A DNA stretch of 47,110 nt. Source: Cupriavidus pauculus. GTDB lineage: Bacteria > Pseudomonadota > Gammaproteobacteria > Burkholderiales > Burkholderiaceae. The notes under the pieces were generated by a model. The model saw only the letters and a list, made by a program, of their open reading frames with translations, was not told the DNA's origin and did not search any database. Below, one piece after another: positions 22,875-32,426 of the stretch (positions are counted from its first letter, which is position 1; every line of letters starts with the position of its first letter). The stretch spans positions 1-47,110 of the forward strand of contig NZ_VZOW01000042.1 in NCBI RefSeq assembly GCF_008801835.1. The letters are read 5' to 3'. Both the position numbers and the translations under genes were made by a program.

Positions 22875-23926
22875 TGCATCGCCACGCCCGCCCCGCTCTC
22901 TCGCGTTTGCCCTCCCCGGCTTCTCGTGTGCTGGCTGCCCGCCTGTCGCGGCGGCAGCGCGGCGCCGCCGTGGTCACGGCGCTGCTGATCGTGGCGCTGG
23001 CCGTCGTGGTGGTATCGGGCATGCTGTGGCGTCAGCAGGTGCAGATCCGCTCGATCGAAAACCAGCGGCTGGTGGCGCAGGCGGCGTGGATCGAACGTGC
23101 CGCCGTGGACTGGTCACGCCTGATCCTGCGCGATGACCAGCGGCGCTCGCGCGTCGATTACCTTGGCGAGCCGTGGTCGGTGCCGGTGGCCGAAACACGT
23201 CTGTCCGATTTTCTGGGCGCAGGCGTCAGTACCGATCAATCCGGCGAGACCTCGTTCGTTTCCGGCCGCATCCTCGATGCCCAGGCGCGCTTCAACCTGA
23301 CCAACCTTTATGCCTGGCAGGCCGACGGCGCCGGCCGTGCAGCCAGTATCGACGTGCAGTGGCAGACGGCGTACAGGCGTCTGCTTCAAACGCTGGGCCT
23401 CGATGCCGGACTGGCCGAACCGACCGCGCAGTATTTCCTGCGCGCCGCCCGGGGCGTGCCGACCAACGGCCAGCCCGCGCCGCGTCCGCCCGACAGCGCC
23501 GACGACCTGCTGGCGATCCCGGGCTACACGCCCGCCATGGTCGCGGTGCTGGAACCATTCGTCACGGTGCTACCCGAGCGCACGGCGGTCAACGCCAACA
23601 CGGCCGACGCCGAAGTGCTGTCCGCCGTGATCGACAAGCTGCCGGTCGATCGCGCGCGCGAACTGGTGCGCCAGCGCGACCGCTCGTATTTCAACAACGT
23701 CGGCGATCTCACTTCGCAGCTGCAGAGCATTGCGCCCCAGGCGTCGGTAACGCCCAATTCGCTCGATGTGCTGACCCACTATTTCCTGATCTATGGATTG
23801 GTCCGGCACGACCGCGCGCGACGCCTCAAGGTGTCGCTGGTGAAGCGCGCCGATGTGCTCGGCAGTGGCAACACCACGCGGATCCTCTGGACGCGCGATA
23901 CCGACGCAATGCCGGAACAACGCTGA
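22874..23926 (+). CDS. gspK: Type II secretion minor pseudopilin GspK
   Basis: A 350-residue pseudopilin, the largest of the set. The leader ends RRQRG (G30) and the mature part begins AAVVTALLIVALAVVVV; position +5 is Thr rather than Glu, as expected for GspK, which lacks the conserved Glu. The globular domain has ARFNLTNLYAW, the DDLLAIPGYTPAMVAVLEPFV helix-hairpin-helix-like part, and TAVNANTADAEVLSAV. GspK caps the pseudopilus tip with GspI and GspJ. A 248-base gap follows before gspL. Confidence 0.94.
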   Translation: MHRHARPALSRLPSPASRVLAARLSRRQRGAAVVTALLIVALAVVVVSGMLWRQQVQIRSIENQRLVAQAAWIERAAVDWSRLILRDDQRRSRVDYLGEPWSVPVAETRLSDFLGAGVSTDQSGETSFVSGRILDAQARFNLTNLYAWQADGAGRAASIDVQWQTAYRRLLQTLGLDAGLAEPTAQYFLRAARGVPTNGQPAPRPPDSADDLLAIPGYTPAMVAVLEPFVTVLPERTAVNANTADAEVLSAVIDKLPVDRARELVRQRDRSYFNNVGDLTSQLQSIAPQASVTPNSLDVLTHYFLIYGLVRHDRARRLKVSLVKRADVLGSGNTTRILWTRDTDAMPEQR

Positions 23927-24174
23927 AAAATCGCGGCACCGCAAGCCGTTGCCGACTGGATCGCGTGTCGGACAAACGCTCTCACAGAATCGGATGTGAC
24001 GCCTATTGACGCATGTAAGTCACACAGGCAAGGTATGCTGCTGTGCCAGCCCGGCAGGCTGCGGGCTGGTTTCACTGCGCCCTCCGCCAGCAGGCCGCTC
24101 CGGGAGAACCGGCTGGCGATGCCAAGCCCGCCACGCGCGTTCGACGCGACATTCTTGATGAAAACAGGGAAATC
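23927..24174 (+). other. Gap between gspK and gspL
   Basis: This 248-base gap breaks the otherwise overlapping gsp gene series. It has no family-like protein. A short frame at 23996-24178 ends across the gspL start but has no recognisable similarity. A TTGACG-like box at 24006 and a TATGCT box at 24034 are too far apart (22 bases) to call a promoter. Confidence 0.4.
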
Positions 24175-25776
24175 TTGAGTACCACGCTCTACGTCCGCCT
24201 GCCGCACCGGCCGCATGACCAGCCGCAACCGTGGCAATTTGGCGAGATGCCCTTTGCGCTGGTACGCGCGTCCGTCGGGGAAAAGAACCGCCGTGCAGGC
24301 CTGCCGCACGCGCCCGAGCTGTTGCGCGAAGGCCACGCACTGCCCGCGGCAATGCCCGCGGCGGATCGTCTTGTGCTGATCGTCGCAGCCAGCGACGTGC
24401 TGCTGACGGCCGCCATGGTGCCGCCGCTGCCGCCCGCCCGCCTGCGCCTGGCGCTGCCGAATCTCGTGGAAGACATGCTGGCCACGGACGCGGCACCGTG
24501 CCACATCGCGCTCGGCCCGGCGCTCGATAGCGCGGCCCTGCCACGCGGGCCGCGCCGCCGCCTGCTGATGGTCACCGATCGCGCCTGGCTGCGCGCGGCG
24601 CTCGACCAATTCGCCGAACACAAACACCGTCGCCGCAACGTCGTTCCCGCGCAGTTGTGCCTGCCGCTGGTGGATGCCACCGCGGCGCCTGCGCCGGCCC
24701 CGCTTACGCCCGCGCACCTGACGCCCGCCGCCGAGCCTGCGCTGGCCGATGCTGCCGATGCTGCCGACGTGCCTGCCGCTGCCGCCGACATGGCTGCCGC
24801 GCCAGCGCCGTCGATTGCGGTCGCCCCGGCCACAGCCGACGAGCAGGCCCAGCCCGCGACGCTGATGGTGGAACTGGCCGCTTCGGCGCTGGCGCAATCG
24901 GCATCGCTGCTAGACGCCGTCGCGCCGCCGCCCGCCTCCGCCGAATCGGCCCGGCTCTGGCAACTGACCGTGCGCACCGGCCCTTACGATGGCTACGGCC
25001 TGCTGCTCAACGATCAGGCGCTGGCGGCGTGGCAGGTGCTGGCGCCGGCCGGGCAGTGGCACGGCGACAAGGCCGCGTTGCGCCATGCGCCGATCGAGGC
25101 CTTGCGTACGCAACGCCCGGTGCCCTCTGCCTCGCGCATCTCCGACGACTGGCGCGTATGGCTGGCGGGCGCCGAAGCCTGCCTGCGCGAACCGCAGATC
25201 GACCTGGCCCAGTTCGAGTTTGCCCAGGGCCGCATGGATCGCTGGAACGTGCTCGCCTGGCGCGCGCCCGCGGCACTGGCCGTGGCGATCGTGCTGGTGC
25301 AGATCATCGGCATGAACGTGCAATGGCTGATGCTGCGCCAGGAATCGAAGCGCCTGGAACAGGCCCAGATCGATGTGCTGCACGCCGCGTTTCCCAATGT
25401 GCCGCCCGTGGCCGAGCCGGCGCTGCTGATGCGCCGCCAGATGGAACAGCTGCGCACCGCCAGCGGACGCAGCACGCCCAGCGACTTCCTGCCGCTGGCC
25501 GATACGTTCGCTCGCGCCGCGCGCGACCTTGCGCCGGACGCGCTGCAGCAGCTCGACTACCGCGCCGGCACGCTGTACGTCACCCTCAAATCCGGCACCA
25601 ACACCAATGCGCTGCGCGATAGCGTGCGACAGGCTGGTCTGCAGATGGACGAAGACAAGAACCCACCCGACGCGGCGGTACGCGCCGGCGGCGCCGCCAC
25701 ACCACCGGGATCGCGCTGGACGGTCAAGGCGGAATCGCGCGCCGACGGCAAGGCGCAAGGCAGGGCCGGCGCATGA
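24175..25776 (+). CDS. gspL: Type II secretion platform protein GspL
   Basis: GspL recruits the ATPase GspE to the inner membrane. The TTG at 24175 starts the protein as (M)STTLYVRLPHRP, with GGGA as ribosome site. It has a cytoplasmic actin-like domain (MPFALVRASVG, DRLVLIVAASDVLLTAAMVPPLP), one membrane helix at about 362-382 (AALAVAIVLVQIIGMNVQWL), and a periplasmic ferredoxin-like end. At 533 residues it is longer than usual. The excess is an Ala/Pro-rich insert at about 165-260 in the cytoplasmic part. The gene's stop overlaps the gspM start (ATGA). Confidence 0.88.
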   Translation: MSTTLYVRLPHRPHDQPQPWQFGEMPFALVRASVGEKNRRAGLPHAPELLREGHALPAAMPAADRLVLIVAASDVLLTAAMVPPLPPARLRLALPNLVEDMLATDAAPCHIALGPALDSAALPRGPRRRLLMVTDRAWLRAALDQFAEHKHRRRNVVPAQLCLPLVDATAAPAPAPLTPAHLTPAAEPALADAADAADVPAAAADMAAAPAPSIAVAPATADEQAQPATLMVELAASALAQSASLLDAVAPPPASAESARLWQLTVRTGPYDGYGLLLNDQALAAWQVLAPAGQWHGDKAALRHAPIEALRTQRPVPSASRISDDWRVWLAGAEACLREPQIDLAQFEFAQGRMDRWNVLAWRAPAALAVAIVLVQIIGMNVQWLMLRQESKRLEQAQIDVLHAAFPNVPPVAEPALLMRRQMEQLRTASGRSTPSDFLPLADTFARAARDLAPDALQQLDYRAGTLYVTLKSGTNTNALRDSVRQAGLQMDEDKNPPDAAVRAGGAATPPGSRWTVKAESRADGKAQGRAGA

Positions 25777-26354
25777 AACCCGTCATCCGTTCCGCTTCCG
25801 CCAGCCCGCTTTCGGCGCGCCTGAGCCGCCTGCGTCCGCGCATTCCCGAGCCATGGCGCGAGCGCTTCAGCGCATTCTGGAGCGCGCGCAATCCGCGCGA
25901 GCAGGCCATTCTGGGCGGCGGCACGCTGATTCTGGTACTCGTATTCGGCTATCTGGTGCTGTGGGAGCCGGCCGCCAGCGGCCGCGATCGCCTGATGCGC
26001 AACCTGCCCGCGCAACGCGCGGACCTGGCCGAAATGGAAACGCTGGCGCAAGAGGCGCGCGGGCTGCAGGCCCGTCCGGCGCCCTCGCTGCGTGGTGAAG
26101 CGCTGACGCAGGCGCTGCAGGACAGCCTTGGCCAGCACGGCCTGAAGGCAACCCGGCTGGCCGCCACCGGCGACAACGCCATCCAGGTCCAGCTCGACAA
26201 GGCGGCGTTCGGCGCCGTCGCGGGCTGGCTGCAGGATGTGCGCGCCCAGCAGCGGCTGAAGGTCACGGACGCACGCATCAGCTACGTCGGCGCCACCGCG
26301 CTGGTCAATGTGACGGCGACGCTGCAAGGTCCCGGCGCCGGCGGCCGCAACTGA
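25773..26354 (+). CDS. gspM: Type II secretion platform protein GspM
   Basis: A 193-residue bitopic protein that partners GspL. It has a cytoplasmic start of about 47 residues, one membrane helix (AILGGGTLILVLVFGYLVLW at about 45-64), and a periplasmic ferredoxin-like domain ending VTDARISYVGATALVNVTATLQG. The start overlaps the gspL stop by four bases (ATGA) and the end overlaps the gspN start by one base, indicating coupled translation. Confidence 0.9.
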   Translation: MKPVIRSASASPLSARLSRLRPRIPEPWRERFSAFWSARNPREQAILGGGTLILVLVFGYLVLWEPAASGRDRLMRNLPAQRADLAEMETLAQEARGLQARPAPSLRGEALTQALQDSLGQHGLKATRLAATGDNAIQVQLDKAAFGAVAGWLQDVRAQQRLKVTDARISYVGATALVNVTATLQGPGAGGRN

Positions 26355-27160
26355 TGGCGCGCCTCGAAGCACTGCGCCTGCCCCGCCGCCGCGCGCGTAC
26401 GCCGCGCGGCTGGCAGCGGCTGCGCTGGGCGTTGCTGGGCATCGTCACGGTCATCGTGACGATTGTCGCGTCGCTGCCTGCCGCCTGGATGGCCGATCGC
26501 GTCGCCGCCGAAACGCAGCGCCGCGTCCTCCTGGCGGATGCGGCCGGCACGATGTGGCAAGGCAGCGCCACGCTGGCACTGTCGGCGGGCGCGGGCAGCC
26601 AGACGGCCACTGTCCTGCCCGGCCGACTGTCCTGGAACGTGGCGTTCTGGCCGTTGCTTGGCGGAACGCTGCGCGTGGTGCTGGAACAGGACGCCACCAT
26701 GGCCGCGCCCGTCACCGTGTCGGTGTCGCCCGCCGGCTGGACCGTGCAGCCCGGCAGCATGCGTCTGCCGGCATCGCTGCTGGAAGGCGTCGGCGCGCCG
26801 TTCAACACGCTGCGCCCGGACGGCACGATGCGCATCGACTGGACCGCGCTGCAAGGCCGTTTCGCCGGCAATCAGAAGTACGGACATCTGAGCGTGCAGC
26901 TCGACCAGATGTCCGCCGCGGTCAGCCGCCTGCGCCCGCTGGGCAGCTATCGCGCGGACGTCGACCTCACCGGCGCCGGCGGCAAACTGCAGTTGAAAAC
27001 CACGGCTGGGCCGCTGTACCTGGAGGGCAGCGGCACCCTGGGCCGACAGGCGCGCTTTGAAGGCACGGCGCATGCCGCGCCCGATGCCGCCACCCAGCTG
27101 GCAGGCCTGCTGAGCCTGCTGGGACGAACAGAAAACAACGTTACGAGGCTGCGCTTCTGA
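26354..27160 (+). CDS. gspN: Type II secretion protein GspN
   Basis: A 268-residue protein with one N-terminal membrane helix (LRWALLGIVTVIVTIVASLP at about 23-42) and a periplasmic region containing GTMWQGSATLAL and LSWNVAFWPLL, typical of GspN. GspN is present in only some systems and its role is poorly defined. It overlaps gspM by one base and precedes gspD by 26 bases. Confidence 0.9.
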   Translation: MARLEALRLPRRRARTPRGWQRLRWALLGIVTVIVTIVASLPAAWMADRVAAETQRRVLLADAAGTMWQGSATLALSAGAGSQTATVLPGRLSWNVAFWPLLGGTLRVVLEQDATMAAPVTVSVSPAGWTVQPGSMRLPASLLEGVGAPFNTLRPDGTMRIDWTALQGRFAGNQKYGHLSVQLDQMSAAVSRLRPLGSYRADVDLTGAGGKLQLKTTAGPLYLEGSGTLGRQARFEGTAHAAPDAATQLAGLLSLLGRTENNVTRLRF

Positions 27161-27186
27161 AACGCGAAGCCGCACGCTTGGAACCG

Positions 27187-29574
27187 ATGATGAAAACGCA
27201 AGCACACCACCACTTCTACCGTACCGCCTGCGCCCGCGCCACGGCGCTGTTGTGCAGCCTGTCGCTGCTGGCGCCCGCCACCCTGTGGGCGCAGCCGCAA
27301 CAGCAGGCGCCGCAGCCCAACGACATCACGCCGCGCAATCGCGACCAGGTGGTGCTGAACTTCGTCAATGCCGACCTCGAATCGGTGGTCAAGGCGGTGG
27401 GACAGGCCACGGGCAAGAACTTCGTGATCGATCCGCGCGTGAAGGGCACCGTCAACCTCGTGACCGAGCAGCCGGTGTCGCGCGCGCAGGCGCTGGAAAC
27501 GCTCGGGTCCGTGCTGCGCATGCAGGGCTACGCGATGGTCGAATCCAACGGCTTCACCAAGGTGGTGCCCGAGGCCGACGCCAAGCTGCAGGGATCGCCG
27601 ACCGTGATCGGCGCGGGAAGCAGCCGCGGCGATCAGGTCGTGACGCAGGTGTTCCGCCTGAACTATGAATCGGCCAACAACCTGGTGCCGGTGCTGCGCC
27701 CGATGATCGCGCCGAACAACACCATCACGGCATACCCGGCCAACAACACGCTGGTGATCACTGACTATGCCGACAACCTGCGCAGGCTGGCCCGCATCAT
27801 CGCTGCCGTCGACGCGCCGGCTTCGGGCGAGGTGGAACTGATTCCGCTGAAGAACGCCGTGGCCAGCGACGCCGCCGTGGTGCTGCAAAAGCTGCTCGAC
27901 CCGTCCGCGGCGGGCGGGGCCGGCGGTGGCGCGCCTGGCGACGCCACGCTGCGCACCACCGTGGTGGCCGAGCCGCGCAGCAACTCGCTGATGGTTCGCG
28001 CCTCAAGCCGCGCGCGTGTGCAGCAGGCGCGCCAGTTGATCGAGAAGATCGACCAGCCGTTTGCACGGCCCGGCAATATCTGGGTAGTGCCGCTGAAGAA
28101 TGCCGATGCCGTCAAGCTGGCGGCCACGTTGCGCGCCATCGTCGCCGCCGACGCCTCGTTTGCCAGCACCACCCAGCCCGGCGGACAACCAGGTGTCGCC
28201 GCGGGCACCGCGGCGCAGAACACCACGCTGCCGCAGAGCGGGCAGTACACCGGCGGCAGCAGCGCCGGCTACAACCGCGGCGGCTCAAGCTCGGGCGGCT
28301 TTGGCGGCACGAGCGGCTCCAACGCGTTTTCGGCGTCGTTTGCCGTGAACCAGCAGCCCACCACCGGCGGCACTATCCAGGCCGATCCGTCCACCAATTC
28401 GCTGATCATCACCGCCAGCGAGCCGGTGTACCGCAACCTGCGCGGCGTGATCGACGATCTCGATGCGCGCCGCGCGCAGGTGTATATCGAGTCGATGATC
28501 GTCGAGGTCACGGCATCGCAGGCCGAGCAGCTCGGCATCCAGTGGCAGGGCATCGTCAACCAGGCGGGCAACACGCTCGGCGTGATCGGCACCAACTTCG
28601 GCACGGGCGGCCAGAACATCCTGAACCTGACGCTGGCGGGCCTGCTGTACCGGAACAACAACACGGCTGGCATCGCCGCCGCGCAGCAACTGGTGCCGGA
28701 CCTGGGCGGCCTCAATATCGGCGTGGTCAACAAGTCGGCCGGACTGGGCGCGCTGCTCAGCGCGCTGGGCTCCAACGACAGCGTGAACCTGCTGTCGACG
28801 CCGAACCTGATCACGCTGGAAAACGAGGAAGCGAAGATCCTGATCGGCCAGAACATCCCGATCACGACCGGTTCGTACGCGCAGACCGGCAACACGTCGA
28901 CCGTCTCGCCGTTCCAGACCTTCGACCGCAAGGACGTCGGCATCACGCTGCGCGTGCGCCCGCAGATCACCGAAGGCGGCCTGGTGAAGATGCAGATCTA
29001 CCAGGAATCGTCGTCGGTGGTGGCCAACACGGCCAACCTGATCCAGGGGCCGACCACCAACGTGCGATCGATCGAAACCAACGTGCTGGTCGACGACGGC
29101 CAGATCATCGTGCTCGGCGGGCTGATCGAAGACAGCTATGGCGACGGCGTGCAGAAGGTGCCGCTGCTGGGCGACATTCCCTACCTCGGATCCCTGTTCC
29201 GTTACGAGAACAAGAATCGCAAGAAGACCAATCTGCTGGTGTTCCTGCGTCCGTACGTGATGCGTACGGCGAGCGCGACCGACCGCCTCACGCAGGACCG
29301 TTACGAATTCATCCGCGGCCAGCAGCAGGGCTTCGTGTCGCCTAACATGATCGTGCGGGACAAGGACACGCCGGTGCTGCCGCCGGCCGATTCGCCGGGC
29401 GCGCCGTTTGTCGATCCGCGCTACAACGGGCCGGTGCAATCGCCGCTGCCGCTCGATCCAACGCCGCCGGCCACGCCTGCCCCAGCGCCGCAAGGCGCGC
29501 CGCGATCGACCGCACCCCGGCCGCTGTCGCTCGATGACCAGTCGTTTGGCAAGCGCCAGGCGCCGCAGAGCTGA
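27187..29574 (+). CDS. gspD: Type II secretion outer-membrane secretin GspD
   Basis: The secretin forms the outer-membrane gate of the T2SS. The 795 residues start with a signal peptide (ALLCSLSLLAPATLWA, cleavage near 35). The N0 domain (LNFVNADLESVVKAVGQATG) follows, then N1-N3 with a Gly/Ser-rich loop at about 345-380. The C-terminal secretin core includes VESMIVEVTASQAEQLG-like IESMIVEV, LLSTPNLITLENEEAKILIG and VPLLGDIPYLGSLFRY. The proline-rich tail may hold the pilotin-binding region. The ATG at 27187 (or 27190) is preferred to the TTG at 27178. The gene sits between gspN and gspE. Confidence 0.96.
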   Translation: MMKTQAHHHFYRTACARATALLCSLSLLAPATLWAQPQQQAPQPNDITPRNRDQVVLNFVNADLESVVKAVGQATGKNFVIDPRVKGTVNLVTEQPVSRAQALETLGSVLRMQGYAMVESNGFTKVVPEADAKLQGSPTVIGAGSSRGDQVVTQVFRLNYESANNLVPVLRPMIAPNNTITAYPANNTLVITDYADNLRRLARIIAAVDAPASGEVELIPLKNAVASDAAVVLQKLLDPSAAGGAGGGAPGDATLRTTVVAEPRSNSLMVRASSRARVQQARQLIEKIDQPFARPGNIWVVPLKNADAVKLAATLRAIVAADASFASTTQPGGQPGVAAGTAAQNTTLPQSGQYTGGSSAGYNRGGSSSGGFGGTSGSNAFSASFAVNQQPTTGGTIQADPSTNSLIITASEPVYRNLRGVIDDLDARRAQVYIESMIVEVTASQAEQLGIQWQGIVNQAGNTLGVIGTNFGTGGQNILNLTLAGLLYRNNNTAGIAAAQQLVPDLGGLNIGVVNKSAGLGALLSALGSNDSVNLLSTPNLITLENEEAKILIGQNIPITTGSYAQTGNTSTVSPFQTFDRKDVGITLRVRPQITEGGLVKMQIYQESSSVVANTANLIQGPTTNVRSIETNVLVDDGQIIVLGGLIEDSYGDGVQKVPLLGDIPYLGSLFRYENKNRKKTNLLVFLRPYVMRTASATDRLTQDRYEFIRGQQQGFVSPNMIVRDKDTPVLPPADSPGAPFVDPRYNGPVQSPLPLDPTPPATPAPAPQGAPRSTAPRPLSLDDQSFGKRQAPQS

Positions 29575-29596
29575 CGCGCAGGACACACGCATCGCC

Positions 29597-31138
29597 ATGG
29601 CAACCGAAACTCTCGCCCATCCCGCCCCCGGGGCCGACGCCCCGCTCGAGCCGCCGTCACCGATGGCGGCTCGGCTGGTGTCCTATTCGTTCTCGCGCGA
29701 AGCGCCCCTGCTGATCGCCCACCAGCGCCCCGACGGTCTCGAGGTGTGGGTGAGCCGCAAGACCTCGCCAGCGGCGCTGGCCGAAGTGGCGCGCGTGCAC
29801 GGCGCGCTGCACCTGCGCGTGCTGGAATCGGCGGCGCTGGAGGCGGCCATGTCCGATGCTTACAACCGCCAGGACGGCTCGGCCGCGCAGGTGGTGGGCG
29901 AAGTCGAGGGCGAAGTCGACCTGTCGCGGCTGATGCAGGACATTCCCGCCGTGGAAGACTTGCTCGAATCCGAGGACGACGCGCCGATCATCCGCATGAT
30001 CAACGCGCTGCTCACGCAGGCCGCGCGCGAGCAGGCATCGGACATCCACATCGAACCGTTCGAATCCGCATCGGTGGTGCGCTTCCGCGTGGATGGCACG
30101 CTGCGCGATGTGGTGCGTCCGAAGAAGGCGCTGCACGGCGCGTTGATTTCGCGGATCAAGATCATGGCGCAGCTCGACATCGCCGAAAAGCGTCTGCCGC
30201 AGGACGGCCGCATCACGCTGCGCGTGGGCGGGCGTCCCGTCGATGTGCGGGTGTCGACGCTGCCGACCGGCCATGGCGAGCGCGCCGTGCTGCGGCTGCT
30301 CGACAAGGAAGCGGGCCGGCTCGATCTGGCCAAGCTGGGCATGGCGCCCGGCACGCTGGCCGGCTTCGACCACCTGATCCGGCAGCCGCACGGCATCGTG
30401 CTGGTGACCGGCCCGACCGGTTCGGGCAAGACCACCACGCTCTACGCGGCGCTGTCGCGGCTCGATTCGCACACCACCAACATCATGACCGTGGAAGATC
30501 CGATCGAGTACGACCTCGACGGCATCGGCCAGACGCAGGTGAATCCGCGCATCGACATGACGTTCGGCAAGGCGCTGCGCGCCATCCTGCGGCAAGACCC
30601 GGACGTGGTGATGATCGGCGAAATCCGCGATCTCGAAACCGCGCAGATCGCGGTGCAGGCGTCGCTGACCGGTCACCTGGTGCTGGCCACGCTGCACACC
30701 AACGATTCGGCGTCGGCCGTGACGCGGCTCGTCGATATGGGGATCGAGCCGTTCCTGCTGTCGTCGTCGCTGCTCGGCGTGCTGGCGCAGCGGCTGGTAC
30801 GCCGCCTGTGCCCGCATTGCAAACGCGAGGAAGTGATCGAGGTGACCGCCGCCGAAGCCGAAGTGCTGCACGCGCAGGGCAAGCCGCTGCAGCGCGTCTG
30901 GCACGCGGTGGGCTGCGACAAATGCGGCCATTCGGGCTATCAGGGGCGCATGGGCGTGTACGAACTGCTGACCGTCGACAGCGACATCCAGACGATGATC
31001 CACCGCCAGCAGCCGGAATCCGAGATCAAGCAGGTGGCGCTGTCCAAGGGCATGCACACGATGCGCGCCGACGCACAGCGCTGGATCGACAGCGGCGCCA
31101 CGGCGCTTGAAGAAGTCCTGCGCGTCACGCGCGAGTAA
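29597..31138 (+). CDS. gspE: Type II secretion ATPase GspE
   Basis: The cytoplasmic ATPase that drives pseudopilus assembly. The 513 residues contain an N-terminal GspL-binding domain and a C-terminal RecA-like domain. Walker A is GPTGSGKT at 272-279, the Asp box follows at VEDPIEYDLDGI, Walker B is VMIGEIRD, and a His box is LATLHTND. The zinc-binding domain shows CPHC at 405-408 and CDKC at 440-443. The ATG at 29597 is chosen by family alignment; the frame extends into gspD. It is 22 bases from gspF. Confidence 0.96.
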   Translation: MATETLAHPAPGADAPLEPPSPMAARLVSYSFSREAPLLIAHQRPDGLEVWVSRKTSPAALAEVARVHGALHLRVLESAALEAAMSDAYNRQDGSAAQVVGEVEGEVDLSRLMQDIPAVEDLLESEDDAPIIRMINALLTQAAREQASDIHIEPFESASVVRFRVDGTLRDVVRPKKALHGALISRIKIMAQLDIAEKRLPQDGRITLRVGGRPVDVRVSTLPTGHGERAVLRLLDKEAGRLDLAKLGMAPGTLAGFDHLIRQPHGIVLVTGPTGSGKTTTLYAALSRLDSHTTNIMTVEDPIEYDLDGIGQTQVNPRIDMTFGKALRAILRQDPDVVMIGEIRDLETAQIAVQASLTGHLVLATLHTNDSASAVTRLVDMGIEPFLLSSSLLGVLAQRLVRRLCPHCKREEVIEVTAAEAEVLHAQGKPLQRVWHAVGCDKCGHSGYQGRMGVYELLTVDSDIQTMIHRQQPESEIKQVALSKGMHTMRADAQRWIDSGATALEEVLRVTRE

Positions 31139-31160
31139 GAAGCAAGGAACCTGACGCAGC

Positions 31161-32378
31161 ATGCCCGCCTATCGCTACGAAGCCGCCGACGCCGCAGGCC
31201 GCGTCGACCGCGGCGTGATCGAAGCCGACAGTCCGAAGCAGGCGCGCTCGCAATTGCGCGCACGGGGTCTGACGCCCATCACGGTCGATCCGCTGGCTGG
31301 CGCGGGACTGGCCCAGCGCAGCGGCAGAAGCATGTTCGTGCGCCGGCTGTCCACGCAGGAACAGGCGCTGTTCACGCGCCAGCTGGCCAGCCTGATCGTC
31401 TCGGGACTGCCGCTGGACGAAGCATTGGGCGCGCTGGCCGACCAGGCCGAACGCCAGTACGTGCATGAACTGCTGGCCGGTATTCGCGCCGAGGTGATGG
31501 GCGGCAGTTCGCTATCGGTGGCGCTGGCCCAGCATCCGAAGGACTTTCCCGATATCTATCGCGCGCTGGTCTCGGCCGGCGAACATTCCGGCCATCTGGG
31601 CGTGGTGCTGGAGCGTCTGGCCACGTATATCGAAACGCGCAACGCGCTGACGTCCAAGATCCGCCTCGCCTTCACTTATCCGGCCATCGTGACCGTGGTT
31701 GCGTTTGCGATCGTGATCTTCCTGCTGTCGTATGTGGTGCCGCAGGTGGTCAGCGTGTTCGCCAACACCAAGCAGAAGCTGCCGACACTGACCATCGTGA
31801 TGCTGTGGCTGTCGGATTTCGTGCGCAACTGGTGGTGGGCCGGGCTGATCCTGATCGGCATAATCGTCGCGATCCTGCGCAGCCTGCTCAAGCAGCCCGA
31901 CATCCGGCTCTCGTGGCATCGCTGGCTGCTGACCGCGCCGCTGGTGGGCAAGCTGATCCGCGGCTACAACACCGCGCGCTTTGCCAGCACGCTGGCGATT
32001 CTCGTATCGGCCGGCGTGCCGATCCTGCGCAGCCTGCAGGCGGCCGGCGAAACGCTGACCAACGTCGCGCTCAAGACCAATGTCGACGATGCCACCACGC
32101 GCGTGCGCGAAGGCGCCTCGCTGGCGCGCGCGCTGGCCGCGCAGAACCAGTTTCCACCGGTGCTGGTGCACCTGATCCGCTCCGGCGAAGCGACGGGCAA
32201 CCTGCCCGTCATGCTGGAACGCGCAGCCACCGGCGAAGGCCAGGAACTGGAACGCCGCACGCTGTTCCTGACCAGCCTGCTGGAGCCGCTGCTGATCCTG
32301 ACGATGGGTGTAGTGGTGCTGATGATCGTGCTGGCCGTGCTGATGCCGATCATCGAGATCAACCAGCTGGTGCGCTAG
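31161..32378 (+). CDS. gspF: Type II secretion inner-membrane platform protein GspF
   Basis: A 405-residue polytopic protein with two GspF cytoplasmic domains (about 70-170 and 270-370) and three membrane segments: AFTYPAIVTVVAFAIVIFLLSYVVP at about 170-195, WWAGLILIGIIVAIL, and a final ILTMGVVVLMIVLAVLMPII. It begins with the family start MPAYRYEAADAAGRV. It couples GspE to the pseudopilus. It is the last gene of the series; the next gene is convergent, 48 bases on, without an obvious T-tailed terminator. Confidence 0.95.
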   Translation: MPAYRYEAADAAGRVDRGVIEADSPKQARSQLRARGLTPITVDPLAGAGLAQRSGRSMFVRRLSTQEQALFTRQLASLIVSGLPLDEALGALADQAERQYVHELLAGIRAEVMGGSSLSVALAQHPKDFPDIYRALVSAGEHSGHLGVVLERLATYIETRNALTSKIRLAFTYPAIVTVVAFAIVIFLLSYVVPQVVSVFANTKQKLPTLTIVMLWLSDFVRNWWWAGLILIGIIVAILRSLLKQPDIRLSWHRWLLTAPLVGKLIRGYNTARFASTLAILVSAGVPILRSLQAAGETLTNVALKTNVDDATTRVREGASLARALAAQNQFPPVLVHLIRSGEATGNLPVMLERAATGEGQELERRTLFLTSLLEPLLILTMGVVVLMIVLAVLMPIIEINQLVR

Positions 32379-32426
32379 CGCAATCGCGCGCCAACGCACC
32401 CGGCCCGCAAGCCGGCCGCGCGCGGC

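Noticed and set aside
24006..24039. Internal promoter TTGACG / TATGCT before gspL
   Set aside because: The boxes are 22 bases apart, too far for a sigma-70 promoter.
23996..24178. Leader-peptide gene before gspL
   Set aside because: A 60-codon frame ends across the gspL start, but it has no ribosome site or similarity and weak coding bias.
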